Of a DNA stretch of 64,000 nt, positions 37,101-49,369 are shown one piece after another. The position numbers were made by a program, and so were the translations under genes. The stretch's first letter is position 1; each line of letters opens with the position of its first letter. The notes under the pieces are model-generated. The model was given only the letters and a program-made list of their open reading frames with translations. It was not told the origin of the DNA and made no database searches. The stretch is from Haemaphysalis longicornis (lineage: Eukaryota > Arthropoda > Arachnida > Ixodida > Ixodidae): positions 188,126,688 through 188,190,687 of the forward strand of contig CM023450.1 of assembly GCA_013339765.2 (NCBI GenBank), read 5' to 3'.

Positions 37101-39185
37101 ACATACCCCATGCGAGGTTGAGTGTACGTCGTTCGAGAAAGATAATCCAGACCATGGGAAGCACTATCCACCCGCAGAAGTACAATGTCGCATTTCATCG
37201 CGAAACGAACGCGTCCACAACACACAGGAGGCGATGCACACACACACACACAGCTTCGGTCGCTGCATTGGCTTAGCTGCAAGCTTCGTTCGGACAATCA
37301 GCGATGCTACGACGATACAGAGCTGCGTGAGGACGACGTGCTAACCACTTCACGTATTTAAAAACACAGGGGCAAAGAACTAGGTTCATCGGAAGCAAAA
37401 AATCTTTCCTCCATTATAGTGCCTGAAATATACTGGCTAGTGTGCCGAGGGCGGGCTCCAGGCGGGCGCCGGGAGCGATGTACGCGGCCGTCTGCCGCTT
37501 GGGGCGCTGCCGTGCGGGAGTGTGCGCGTTCATCCGGCCCGAGCAGATCGCGCGGTTACCTCCGAGCTGCGTAGCAGACGGCAGCGGCAGAACTTTCCAT
37601 TCCCGCTTGCGACGAAAGCGAGCGAAAGCGACGGGAATTCTGTCGCGCAACCAAAATTTGTCCCGACCATTCGACAAAAACGATCGTCGCGCGACAAAGC
37701 GACGGAATTCCTGCCGCTCTCACTCGCTTTCGTCGCAAGTGCGAACGGGCCTTTATGCGCAATCTCCGCCCCACATAAAACAAGCTCTTGCTTGTCGCCT
37801 GAGCATACGGTTGATATCTGACTACGTTACACTGTGCTTGCCAGTGTATTTAAACGATGTCACTAGGTTTGAAACGTACGCGCTCGGCGTGCAGCTTTGT
37901 AAACGCAAGCGGTTTCACATACGCACGCTATTTTGCTGCTAATAGAGTTTTAGTACAGCGTTTGTGGCCTTTGCATACGCTAAACGCTAAATTTTTGCGT
38001 CCCGCTACGTGACACCGCGATGGGAGTTTTAGTAGAGCGTCTCATCAGTTTTGCGTAGCGACACACTAATGCATACGGCGCCATCTGTCAAATGTTTTCC
38101 GAAATGTCTCGCCGGCTGATCTGCTAGCGGAGTGCCGGAGTGTTTGGACATTTTACGACTATCCAAACAAGTGCAAAGAAACGCTTTCCCGTCAGTGTTG
38201 AATGCAACACATGGGTGCAGCTTGTCAGAACACGGGTTCTCGCTGATCGAGTGCAGCGTTGGTTTGCTCTTCGCCTTCACGTTCATCGCCGCTGATAAAG
38301 CGATCCGATCCGGCGCGTTTTGTGCACGGGTTCTGTGTCGGTTGAAAATGTCTTTTTTCACATGCCGCCGGTAGTAGGAATTACAACCACCGCAAAATAA
38401 CACCCGGCACCAGCGGGGCCACATCTGAGACCGCGCTTTTTGGATAAACAGTGCGCGGTGCACCAAAGGGAACGAGCGCACGATTCTCCCCACGCGGCTG
38501 CGAGTTCGCCGCCGATACCAACTGCAGCTACGTACACCGCGAAAGGGCAAGGCCAGGCCGCACACATGCGGCCAGGTCATTCGTTCGCTTTTCCAGCCTG
38601 TGTCCATGGTGTCTACAGAGATGAAAAAGCCGAAAGAGCTGGCCCGTAGCAGACGGCATTCTGTGGGAGCTGTGGGAGCGCAATAGCGGAAGTACGTCAC
38701 CGCTGAGGAGCGGAGCATCATGGGAGGGGAGGCCAACAGCGAAGAAACAGTTGAAAGGAGGAGGAAATACGGCGCGACGATAATTCGCGGTTTTTGATTT
38801 ACGATTTCTCAGCTAATACTCATCGCTTTAACAAAATTCTTGCGGAGGAGATTGCTAATACATTGCTTTATTTGGTTACATGTACATCCATGCATCGGCG
38901 GAAGGCATTTCAGGACCCTTTAAGTTTAAGCGAACTTCGAAGTTCTTTAGAGAACCAGTGGGGAAATTTGGAATGAACAAGCTTATAACAAGGGATGTAC
39001 TTTTCCATGCCACTCCTGACAATTTCGGTAAAACGTCGAACCTGTTCGTCAACATCATTGACATCAAAAACACTAGACCATTCAGCAGATGAATAAAAGT
39101 GATAGAGCCCAACATAATCTCCACGCTTGAAAGCATATCGCGGGATTGCACAATCGTCAACACCACCATAGCAATGCCATAACAA
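34104..39185 (-). pseudogene. CR1-type LINE, 5'-truncated and split by a DNA element
   Basis: On the minus strand, 39185-38924 encodes the end of the linker after the endonuclease (KFPHWFSKELRSSLKL block at about 38985-38935). Then 36367-34519 encodes RT and C-terminus: NYRPISLLCVASKLFE (about 35805-35758), DLSKAFDVVNH (about 35600-35565), SGVPQGSVLGPLLFS (about 35430-35385) and YADD (about 35335-35320). The 335-codon central frame is open; frameshifts near 35850 and 34900 separate it from the two ends. The 3' UTR ends in AATAAACATG plus a (TTGA)n tail near 34104, a usual terminus for CR1/L2-like LINEs. Endonuclease and ORF1 are missing. No RNase H is present. A 2548-bp element (36372-38919) interrupts it. 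Confidence 0.88.
36372..38919. mobile_element. 2.55-kb TTAA-flanked DNA element inside the LINE
   Basis: TTAA lies at 36368-36371 and 38920-38923. The inner ends are inverted: AGGGGCCCTGAAAGGC from 36372 and AGGGTCCTGAAATGCC read inward from 38919. Removing the element with one TTAA restores the LINE reading frame exactly, so these are its true borders. TTAA duplication is typical of piggyBac and Kolobok superfamilies; no transposase was recognised. Inside, 36664-36760 and 38108-38213 are direct repeats, which suggests further nesting. A 235-codon minus frame (38029-38736) is open but its composition gives no domain; in this GC-rich DNA it may be chance. Confidence 0.8.
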
Positions 39186-39396
39186 TAATAATAATAAAAT
39201 ACTCCCACCTCCCCTCGCGGGAACCCCTGTGTAATGCGACGCATAGGGGGTTCATGTTGCAGCGTTGGGCAGCGAAGGAATGGCGCTGGGAACGATGGAG
39301 CGGAGCGGGCGCAGACACCGCGTTTTATAGTGCGCATAACGGTGAGGGGACGCGCCGGCGCCAGTGCGTCTTGCCGCGCTATGACGGAACACAATC

Positions 39397-39525
39397 CACA
39401 CAATCCACTTTATCCAATTCAATCTAATCCAAATCAAATTCAATCTAATTCAATCCAATCCAAGCCAAGCTAAGCCAAGCCCAGCCAAGCCAAGCCAATC
39501 CATTCGAATCCAATCCAATGCCCCT
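39397..39525. repeat. CCAAT/CCAAG-type short tandem repeat
   Basis: About 130 bp built from degenerate 5-bp units such as CCAAT, TCAAT and CCAAG. It lies between the two head-to-head LINEs. Confidence 0.85.
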
Positions 39526-39699
39526 CGCGAGAGAGGGGCATCGGAGAGGAGAGGGGGCGAGTGGCGGAGAGCGCAGCTCGCGCGGCGAGGAGAATGGGGG
39601 AGAGGCGGACGCCGACGACGACGACGCGACGCCGGCTGCAGGGACAAGGCGAGTGAATGAGATGCAGTGGCATCTAATAATACGAATAACGGCTGAGTG

Positions 39700-42600
39700 A
39701 AATGGCTGAGGTGGCGGCTAGGCCTATCGGAGCCAGCGACGACATCGGCACGTCCGCAAGCAGGGCTTCTTCCCCTACTCCCTTCGATAAGACTCGCCGG
39801 CAGTAGTCGAGAAGGCCCCGACGCCACCGTCCCAACCGGTTGACCTTGGCGCCGAAGCTGCCGGTCTTCGCGCACCGCTCATCGACGCGCTGGACGGAAC
39901 TTCATTCTTCAGCGACCAAGTGGCCCGGCTGCAGGAGGAGAACGACCTACTGCGCCGGGAAAGCGCGCTGGCTTTCGGCCGTCCCCGTCAGGAGAGGGAG
40001 GGAGACCTGAAGGTGGTTGCTTCCCGGCGAGCGGAGGTGTGCTCCCTTGCCTGCCCAATTACTTCACAACCCCGCCCCCTTGCAGGAAAGAGTTCGTCAC
40101 AGCTCGGGGAAGCCTTCCTTCGCCCTGAGGGAAGAGCGCTTGAATGACCCAGCTGTTTGGCCGAAAGACTGCCTCTTTAAAGAGTTTCGAGGCATGTTTC
40201 GCTAAGGCATGCTTCACAGCTCTGAGCGGATCACATAACAAAGACAATGATGACTAGTTTAGATGTTTTTTATCAGAATGTGCGAGGTCTTCGTAATAAG
40301 GCAACTGAATATTTTTTGGTGATGTTCTGGCTTCTTGTTTTTCATTAATAGCCATCTCTGAAACTTTGTTGCGCCCTGATATCCTGTCCAATGTTAATTT
40401 CCCACAAAATTACCATGTATATCGCAGTGATCGTGCCTTGACCGGACCATGTATATCGCAGTAACAGTGCCTTGAGCGGAAGCAAACAAAAAGGGGTCGG
40501 GGTCCTTCTTGCCGTCGACAAATCTCTCCCGTGTGTGCTACGTAGTGATATTGAGAACGCAGATGAGTTTGTATGGGTTCAAATTCCTCTCTCTAAAACT
40601 GAAAAACTTCTAGTTGGTGCTTTCTACATTCCCGCTGATGTAGCTCTTGACGCGTTCAATCAGTTAATCTTCTCCATTGAACAGGTGCTTACTACTCATT
40701 GCAACCGCAGGGTCCTCCTCTTGGAGACTTTAACGCTCCTGGCGTTCAGTGGAGCCCGCTAACCTGTTCCCACTATAACCGCCACGTTAAACGGAAGGGT
40801 AATAGGTTACTCGATTTTTTTCTTTAGTTTTTATGGCACGGTGTAATTACACACAAAACTGCAGTGGAAATATTCTGGACCTGTGTTTTTCGAACTTTGA
40901 TGGCATTTGTGTGTCGCATTCTGATTGTTCTTTAATAATACCCGACAGATTTCATCCTCCTTTTAATATTTCCTGTTGCCTCCCCTCATAGCTCCACCGT
41001 TCCGTAAGTTCCAACAACACGCTACCTAGTTACGCTTTCACCCGGGGAGAATATGTTGGGCTGTATGGCTACTTTTCCGCTGCCCCTTCGTCCACAGTCA
41101 TTGACCGCACTGGTGTCAATGAACAAGTTGACCTTTTTACTACATCTAGGAATAGGAACACATCTAGGAATATTTACCAAAAAAGATCAAGTTCCCACAC
41201 TGGTTTTCTCCTGAATTGCGTGATGTTCTGAAACTCAAAAAACGTGCGCACAGAAAGATGAAACGATCTGGTGCCAACTAGTTTGCTCAGGAATTCCGGC
41301 GCCTACGTGCCCTAGTAAAATAGTGCACAAACGTGATCATACTTCGTACACCAACTACGATAAGCAAACTGCCCTTTTTTCAGCCATAGCACTCTGGAAT
41401 TCTTTGCCCGTAGCAATTAAATCATCGCTTTCTCAACATAAATTTTTCAAGTGTTTGAAAACATGCCCACTCGAAATGTGCTTGCGCGATTCTTAAAATT
41501 GTTTTTTTCTCTGTACGTGTTATCTTTTGGTTGTATACTTCTTTCCGCATTTACCTTCAGAGTTTTTGGCGTTTTTTAAAATGATGATTGCTTAGATATT
41601 TATGGGTTATTTTACTATCACGTGATCCTGATCTCTTGATGTTCCAAATCTGAATATACATTTTGATTTGCATTCCTTGCTTATTCGTCTAGAATTCTAT
41701 ACTTCCTAATCTTTGTGCCTCAAACTCGCGCAAAAATATGAAATGTTATGTAAAAGAATTGATTTTATTCACCTGACCCTGACATGCTAATGGTTTTTAT
41801 TACTTCGTGTGCGTTCCGTTCTGCCATTATATTAACTTTGTCTTGTGAATTTTGAGCCAGGAGGTCCCCCTGACAGTTTTTACTTCGGGAACTCCTTCTG
41901 TACTAACATCAATTACTCAATTTGTAAACCAAACATTTATTGAATAAACTTGAAACCTTGAAAGGTGACGTCGGTAGAAGCTAAAGCTACTCATCAACCG
42001 GCAGCCTTTTGGAAGTACATCAATTCTCGATCTAGCATGACTAAAGAATCTATTTTTCCACTAGTCTCCAACGTGATGAGGTTGCCGAGGTCGCCGAGTG
42101 CTTTGCTCGTCAATTTTCTTCTTTTGGGGGATTAGCGGTGGTAGGGACAAGAGCATCGACCACGGTCACCAGGGCGGGAACTGCGGTTGTTTGCAAGTGG
42201 ACGAGAACATCGTTCGGACTAGCATCAAGCGGCTAAAGCCCTCGCTTTAATGTGGGCCAGATGGTATTCCTGCTGTTGTTCCAAAACATATACAAAAATG
42301 TTCCTTTATGTGTTCACTTCAATATTTTATAACTACCTCCAGTCTGGCACGCTCCCTCGCTACTGGAAAATCTCGTGTATTTTGTTTTTTCAAGTCAGGC
42401 CTAAAAACTGACGCTGTAAATTGTAGGCCCGTCTCGCTCTTTTGTTCTGTCTCTAAAATTTCGAGTTATCCCTTCATATGGTATTGTCTTTTTTTATTTA
42501 AACTCGTCCTCATTCCTAATCAACATGGATTTATGCGCGGTCGTTCAACTTCCACGAACCTTGTGTGCTTCATGGAGCAGGCTTTTAAAGCAATCGTGGG

Positions 42601-43560
42601 GAGAAGCCAGCTTGATGTGGTCTACTGTGACATCAGCAAGGCCTTTTATGTAGTCAACCACTCGTTATTGCTTGCCAAGCTCATTCTGTTACATGTCCAC
42701 GCTTCTTTGGTAGGTCATACGTTGCTATCTCTAGGAGCAACATTGCTATGTAAGTGTTAACGGTCAAACATCATTTAGGTACAAAGCAACCAGTGGTGTG
42801 ACCCAAGGTTCTGTTCTGGGTCCCCTTCTTTTTTTCATTTTCATAACGATGTTGCTTCTGCCATTCACAATTCTTTTTTGTTGTATGCTGGCGAAATGAA
42901 AATCTTTAGAGAATTGCGTAATGTTCAGGAATGTAATTATCTTCATGTTGGTATCGTGTCATTACATCGTTGGTGCACCAAAAACGACCCAATCTTGAAC
43001 CCCACAGAAACGAAAGTTGGCTCCTATACAATATTTCTACAGCTGCAATACTCTTATAAATTCCAAGTACTGCATTGTCCCAGGCTGACCAAAATTCTGG
43101 ACCAGGGAGTACTATTTGATTCTTCTCTGGCTTTCTTCTCCCACGTTGCACAAATTACGCGATAATCTCTTCGATGTCTGGGTGCTGTTTGCAGGTATTC
43201 TAGAGTTTAAAGGTCCTATTCATTTCTTAAACTTGTATTCGGCTTTCTGATTAGCTCTTCTTGAATACGGTTCTTCGGTTGTAATGGAATTTTCAAGTTC
43301 AATAGTGACGGTATCAAAAGGGTTCAAAATAAGTTCCTTTCAATCTTCGAGCACCGTTTCTATCATGTGCAAAGAGACACAAACAGCAGCATGTCTTCTC
43401 TGAAACGTATTCCTTCCCTTTGGTGTCGACGAATGCGAGCTGATATTATTGTTGTAAACTCCTTTATGGTAATATTTTTGTGACAATTTGGTTATACTTA
43501 TCAATGTCAACTTGCCAAATAAACCTTTCCGCCGACGCTCGTCCATCTGCTGAATACAAT
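39700..43560 (+). pseudogene. CR1-type LINE, nearly full length but decayed
   Basis: Order on the plus strand: an ORF1 remnant at 39700-40205 with a coiled-coil start (VARLQEENDLLRRESAL, from 39914), then endonuclease from 40248 (YQNVRGLRNKATE), GDFNAPG near 40730-40755 (in a shifted frame) and FVWVQIPLS at 40570. The KFPHWFSPELRDVLKLK linker follows at about 41190-41240. RT runs at 42308-43165 with PNQHGFMRGRSTSTNLV and DISKAFYVVNH. The active site has changed from YADD to YAGE (about 42885). Many stops and frameshifts are present, so it is dead. It is a relative of the LINE at 34104-39185 and lies in the opposite orientation. A separate LINE 3' end is inserted at about 41370-41964. Confidence 0.85.
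41370..41964 (+). mobile_element. LINE 3' end inserted inside the CR1-type LINE
   Basis: FSAIALWNSLPVAIKSSLSQ (about 41377-41436) is the C-terminal block of an L2/CR1-like ORF2, followed by a stop, about 470 bp of 3' UTR and an AATAAACTTGAAACC terminus near 41950. The host LINE linker continues on both sides, which marks this as a nested 5'-truncated insertion. The exact left border is uncertain by a few tens of bases. Confidence 0.7.
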
Positions 43561-43744
43561 CCGCATATAATAAATATTCCGATCGTCTTAATATGTTTCA
43601 GATCTCTTTTACTTTGTTATCTAATAAGATGTGAACTGTTGTAGCTTAAGTTCCATTATGTCATTCCAAATTTATGTTCTGTATTTATTCTATGCAACCC
43701 GCGTTCTTGCTTACTTGCTTTCCCTTTTCTTTGTTTTCATTTCC
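43560..43744. other. No assigned feature
   Basis: AT-rich sequence between the LINE 3' region and the next SINE; it may be the LINE 3' UTR. Confidence 0.3.
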
Positions 43745-43850
43745 CTTCGTTTAGAAAAGCGCCCGCAGCGTTCGGGAATCAAGCCCACATTCTCAGGCTC
43801 AGCAGCATGTCTCAGCCATTGAGCCACCCCTGCGGAAGTGTTTTTCAAAA
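43745..43850 (-). mobile_element. tRNA-like SINE head, diverged Ruka-like copy
   Basis: On the minus strand the A-box-like GGTGGCTCAATGGCTGAG and the B-box-like GGCTTGATTCC are spaced as in the Ruka-type copies at 16366 and 20210. The acceptor-stem parts differ from Ruka. It may be a diverged copy or a separate tRNA-derived family. Confidence 0.55.
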
Positions 43851-44239
43851 AGGCAGTCTTATTCTTACTCAAGGATTCAGTTATTGGATTGCCGTAATAT
43901 GAGCTGCGAATTTGAGCATGTCTTTGGTAACGCTTGTACAGTAAACCTCTCTCTAGCACCCCCCCATTATCTGATCACCAGGGATCAGTTTCCCTCAGGA
44001 ATGGAGCCTCTGATGATCACATAATTTTGGTGACTACAGCGAAGCCTACTGAACATGCGTTTTAAAATAAATGATCAGATTAGCAGCCACGACTACTCCT
44101 ATAAATGACCAGATAGTTAAGAAATGACGAGAGAGGTAGCCTGTTAAATCCGATCATTCATGCATGTTTCCCCAGCTCGGCTGTCTAGAACCGTACGCGA
44201 ATAGCATCTCTCTGGGCGGGGACAGATTCAGAGTGATTT

Positions 44240-44365
44240 CAGCGCCCGTGAATTCGGCGCACGTAAAGATCCCCAGTAGGTCAAAATTATTCCGGAGCGC
44301 TCCACTACGACTCCCCTCATCCCCCGTGTAGCGTCGGGGCGTTCAACCTCATAATAAATACTGAG
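44240..44365 (+). mobile_element. 3' half of a Ruka-type SINE, diverged
   Basis: The segment matches the second half of the SINE at 16366-16603 (CGCACGT-AAGATCCCCAG, TCCGGAGCGCTCCACTACGA, GCGTCGGGGCGTTCAA). The tRNA-like head is missing. Multiple substitutions make it older than the other copies. Confidence 0.75.
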
Positions 44366-44698
44366 ACAAAGGGATTCCAAATGTGTGGTCGTGCTGCAAA
44401 CAGGAGCAGATAGCTGCTATTGCAAAAGAACTGTTCTGGTACCTTGTTTATAGCTTTGAAATAAAAGCGTTGGTTCATATTAGTTTCATAGACGCTAGAT
44501 TAGCTCCGCTGACTCTTCTGAAGTTTAATTAGCATTTGAATTTACACAAGTACACCAGACCAATACGCTATGGAGCTTACAACTCCAGTGCAGTGAAGTA
44601 AGCCTACTGTGAAATTATATTGCCTTTGTGGACTTTACTAAGCTTACAACAGTGTATCAAATAACAAAATGAAGCCACATTCTTTCAGGAACAAACAT

Positions 44699-45675
44699 TG
44701 ATGGCGATCCATTTTTTTCCGGCGACCAGCCACGAGTGGCGGATGCTAACTTGTGCTGCCCGCATGTCGTAGGCTATCGCCTCTGCCTTGTGCTCGCGTA
44801 GCTTGGCTAGCATGCAGCCCGGGACTCTAGAATCAGTGAAAGCGGCATTTCTTCGTACATCGGCGTCCCTGCAATATCGGGGCGGAGCATTGCCTGGCGT
44901 CATCTGTTGACGCAGTACCATCTGGGATTACATAAAGACCGGGGCATCATCGCCTCACTGAGATTTCCTGCGAGAGAGATGCTGACATGTACTACCCGCC
45001 TGTGGTAATTTGCGCATTGCATTGTGCTCCCGTGGCCTGGCTTCTCTGCTGCCTGTGACTCGACAATCAGCGAAAGCGGTATGTCTTCGTACATAGACAT
45101 CCCTGCAATATCTGGACGGGACGTCGCGTGACGTCATCTTTTGATGCGGCACCTCCGGACGTACATTAACAGCGGAGCATCATCGCCTCACTGCGATTCC
45201 AGGCCAGGAGTGACAGTTGCTGGCTTGCGCTGCCCGCCTATCGTAGGTTTAAACCTTTGACTTGTGCTACCGTGGCCTGGCTTGCCTGCTGCCCGGGACT
45301 CGACAAACAGCGAAAGCGGCACTCTTCGGACATCGGCGTCCCGAGTATATCTGGGCGGAGCATCGTGTGACGCAATCGGTTGACGCAGCACCCTCTCCGA
45401 GCATTATCGTCTCACTGGGATTCCCGGCCGCGAATGACAGATGTTAGCTTGTGGTGCCCACCTGTCGTTGGTGGACGTCTTTGCCTTGTGCTCCCGTGGG
45501 CTGGCTTTCCTGCTGCCAGGATTGGACAATCCGCGAAGGCGTTATCTCTTCGTACGTCGGTGTCCCTGCAATAACTGAGTGGAGCATGACGTGACGTCGT
45601 CTGCTGACGCAGCACCCTCTGGCTCTACACAAAGAGCCGGGCATCATGGCCTTACCTGTATTCACGGCCCTGAGT
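44699..45675. repeat. Satellite-like array, about four units of 225-238 bp
   Basis: Equivalent points (the TTGACGCAGCACC motif) lie at about 44901, 45135, 45373 and 45598, giving spacings of 234, 238 and 225 bp. Units are roughly 70-80 percent alike by eye. Each unit carries a related short minus-strand frame (about 65-78 codons) with a shared RYCRDxDVRR-like block. It ends next to the fold-back element at 45694. Confidence 0.8.
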
Positions 45676-45693
45676 GGGCGATTTCAGATAAGG

Positions 45694-48600
45694 CCCAACA
45701 AAGTGTGGCTGGTGAAACTATTCAATGTGGTTGGAATTTATCGAATTTCGTGATTCTTCCAATGTTGAGATTCTGGAATACTTTTTCTCTGCAAAAATTT
45801 TAAGTAATTTGGCATCGGCCAAATTCAGCGACATCTATGAAAGTATTTATTAGGGGCAATTCATAAATTTTATGCTCAATGTATGCTTGGCGGAAATTTC
45901 TCCAAAATGTTTTGCCACTGTCAATATTACGTCTTCTCAATCAAATGTCAAATGCAGCTCACAGCACAATTTTGTACAAAATTGGAGCCTAAATACTACA
46001 AGAACTACTTAAATTTCAACCCTCACTTATTACTCACGTGTGCTTATAGCTCTTAAAAAATAAACAAAGTATTATATTTGTATACTGTATGGTTAAGATC
46101 CAGCGGCCACGCAAGTTATGCGAAAAACTCAAAAACAAATTTCAGGAGGTAATATAAAAAACGTCCACGTTTACGAATTCTCCCCAGATGTAGGCCTTTA
46201 CATGCACTTGTATTAACAACATGTTGGATCATTTTGTTTTTCTGGCGCGTGCAGTGCGAGAGATCAGCCCTACCTCAGCGCGAGTGATGAGACCTACTGT
46301 AGTGATAGGACTTCCCCCAGCTTTTCAAACATATATGTTTTGTATAAAAGGCAAATCATTCCTTTAGAGATAGAATGAGTGAATGCAACAGAAAAAAATG
46401 CATTTTTATATCCACGTTGGCACGTTAGCAACCAATCTGCGCGGAATTCAAGGTCTATAGATTGAGTGAAAAAACGATGAAACTGTTTGGTTCAGCCCCA
46501 TGTTTGGAAAAAGCGCTTTTAAAATTTTTGTTGCCACTCTCCGAACGCATTGACAGATAAATTTACATCGCTACGAAGTAGAAACAGCTTGAATCATACC
46601 GATACTGGAGTGTGCACAGAGCGAGAATGGAGCTCTGTCAGCAATGCTCCTCGCGGGGATTTGACACAGTGAATAATAGTACAGCTAAGTCCTTAATTGT
46701 TACCTGAATCTTTTATACAAAGTGTATTATATCACAGCTAACATAAAAGCAGGCAGAATGCAGTAGAAAATGAGAGTTTCTAAGTTACCGTTGCACGGCA
46801 TAAACAATGCTCAACTTTTCGAAATTTTATACTGTTCTGTAGCACTTGTCTAGCTAAAGTTGCTAACCATAACGCTATTTAGAGTTTCATACAGCGTACA
46901 AACAGTGCGTTCCTAATGTAGATCACATGTAACGTCTGCTGGTCTCCTAAATCTTAGGCCACATTTTTCACAACTGAATTCCGGCGAACGCATGCGCTGG
47001 TCATCACTTTTGCGTTTTTCTGCCCCGGTAGTTGAAAACTTCATTTCGCTCCACGGATGGGAAGTGTCTGCACTTGACTTTCTCAGAAAACAGTGACCAT
47101 GTTTCTGCAGGAATGTGTTTAATTTTGTTAGGTTTTCGTTATGTTGTACAATGTAGCCTAGCGTTCAAAGATTCCTTTAACTTCGTCGCATGCATTCACT
47201 TAAAATGAAATCCAGATTCCTCTTAGGGTGAACTGCTTTCTATGAAAAACTACCTGGCCTCCACGTGGCAACCAGAACAATCCCCATCCCCTATAACCCA
47301 CCCCATTTATCTACAGGTAGAGTCAGTGTTTCGAACATGAGAGAATCGCGTTTCGTGTACTTCTCAATCCACCCCAAATAGCATTGTTTTGATGATGCGC
47401 TGAAAATGAATGCACAGTTCAATTCACTGGCATCTATAGTTAGGTTCCTGGCATTTTCAGTGCATGGAACAAAAACGAGCTGGTTGGCCAAGAGCGCACA
47501 GGAGCCGATTTCGCACTGTCGATTGCATTATGCTCATCCAGGTTGCAAGAATTACGACATTAAACTTTGTCTTGAAGTGTTTCTTAAGGTTCCTCGCCCT
47601 CACGTACAACCCAGATGATGTTTTATCTGCCTTTGCGTGGAGAACTCCAACTTATCATTTGTGAAGTATTTCCACCCCACCTGATTGGCATTCGCTAATC
47701 ACTCTGAGCGCCTCATAACTGTTCGGGCGTGCGTGTAATCAAAACAAGGGTCGCCACGTAGAGGCACGCACTAGTTATTCCGGGAAAAATCAAAATCAAA
47801 ATGTGTACAACTATTGCAAAAATTTTGATTTGATAGAGTGCATACGGCACATTTAGAATTGTAGATTGCACGGATCCAGTTTGTTAGGCATACGGATTAG
47901 CTGGGTAAAATAGCGTATCAAAGGGAAGAGTGCTAGCGCTTTAAGAAATCAAAAGGAAGCTCGAAAAATTAAATCTGAATGGCGTCGTTCCCTTTTGTTA
48001 ACAACTGCGTGCATTTCCTGAATACATTCCAGGGGTGCTTCTTTTGTAGCAATGGGGCGGTGTACACGCTCCAGTATCGGTATGATGCAAAATGTGTGTA
48101 CCTCTGTTCAAAGTACATTTATCGGTCAATATGTTGGAGAGTTGAAAAAAATTGAAAGCGCGCTTTTCCAACACATGGGACTGAACCTAAGAGATTCGTC
48201 GTTTTTCCCCCAATCCATAGACCTCAAGTAGGGTGCCGATAGCTTGTTATAGTGCCCACGTGGACATTAAAAAAGCAATTCATTCTCTTACATTCTCGCT
48301 TGTTGTATCAGTAAAGGAATGATGTGCCTCTTATACAAAGCATATATGATATACAAAACTGAGGGAAGTAGTTATCACTATAGTACGTCGTAGAGAGCTC
48401 GGCAGATAGGGCTCATTTCTCGAACTGTATGCACTCCAGAAACAAATTGATGCAGCATGTTTGTGATGATACTGCAAGTACATGTGATTGACTACATTTG
48501 GGGAGATTTGGAAAAAATCGAAGTTGGGTATTTTACCTCTTGGAATTTGTTTCTCTGTGTTTTCTTCAAACTAGCGTGTCCATTGCACCTTACCCGCAAA

Positions 48601-49055
48601 ATATACAATTATCATATTCGGTTTGCTTCTTTATAGTTTTAGGCAGCACATGTGAGTAAAATGTGAAGGTTGTAACCTAAGTACCTTTTGTAATATTGGG
48701 GCTCAAACTTTAAGCGAAAATGCGGTCCTAGCGTAATTTGACATTTTATTGCCAAAAAGTGATATTTTTGAGGGCAGCCAAAACTTTTGTAGATAAATTT
48801 ACACTAGGCATAAATTGGGCACAAAACTTACGCGTTGCTCCTCATGAATATTTTCGTAGCTATACGTCGCAAAATTTCGCCGAGGCGCACAAGAATGGGG
48901 CGGCGGGGGTCCACCCTCTCGCGCTCAAACTTTTTACGCTAGACAAAACTTTTTCCCGGAAAAGAAATTGCGGAATCTTTACACTGGAATCATCAGGGAA
49001 TCATATAAAAAATTTCAAGAAAATTGAAGAGGTCGACCAGCCACACTTTGTTCGA
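45694..49055. mobile_element. 3.36-kb fold-back element with arms of about 0.95 kb
   Basis: The left arm (about 45694-46640) and right arm (about 48060-49055) are reverse complements through most of their length, with many substitutions and small gaps. The outermost bases AACAAAGTGTGGCTGGT (45697-45713) and ACCAGCCACACTTTGTT (49036-49052) are exact complements. Other paired landmarks are 46596-46612 with 48067-48083, and 46491-46505 with 48170-48187. The spacer (about 46640-48060) has no coding domain. The right end abuts a truncated Gypsy LTR. No target duplication is evident. I cannot assign a family; it could be a fold-back DNA transposon or two inverted copies of an unknown repeat. Confidence 0.7.
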
Positions 49056-49059
49056 TCTT

Positions 49060-49175
49060 CACTTTGTTGACTGCTGCTTCACCGGCTGTGTATTCTGAGT
49101 TGTTAGATGAGCACAAGTTCGCTCCAATAAACGTGTTTTCCTTGAAGACAACTGCGTCGTCTTTGGTTCGTGACA
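49060..49175 (+). repeat. Truncated Gypsy LTR, 3' end only
   Basis: The last 115 bp of the LTR are present, including GAGTTGTTAGATGAGCACAAG and TCCAATAAAC, matching 9420-9534 and 23850-23965. Its 5' part is missing where it meets the fold-back element. Confidence 0.8.
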
Positions 49176-49369
49176 ATAGTTTCTGTTGCGGGAAATGAGC
49201 TTGTGGGTCGCATGGCCATTCCCCTGTTGCCTAATTATATAGCTCATTTGAGCGAAGTTTAACATAGAATTGCTGTCACTATGATTCTAACGAGGCAATC
49301 TTCTCAATGAACCAAACGTGCATTTTGTATTCATGGCCGTTTTAAGGTTCCGCTGTTGGAACTAAACGA

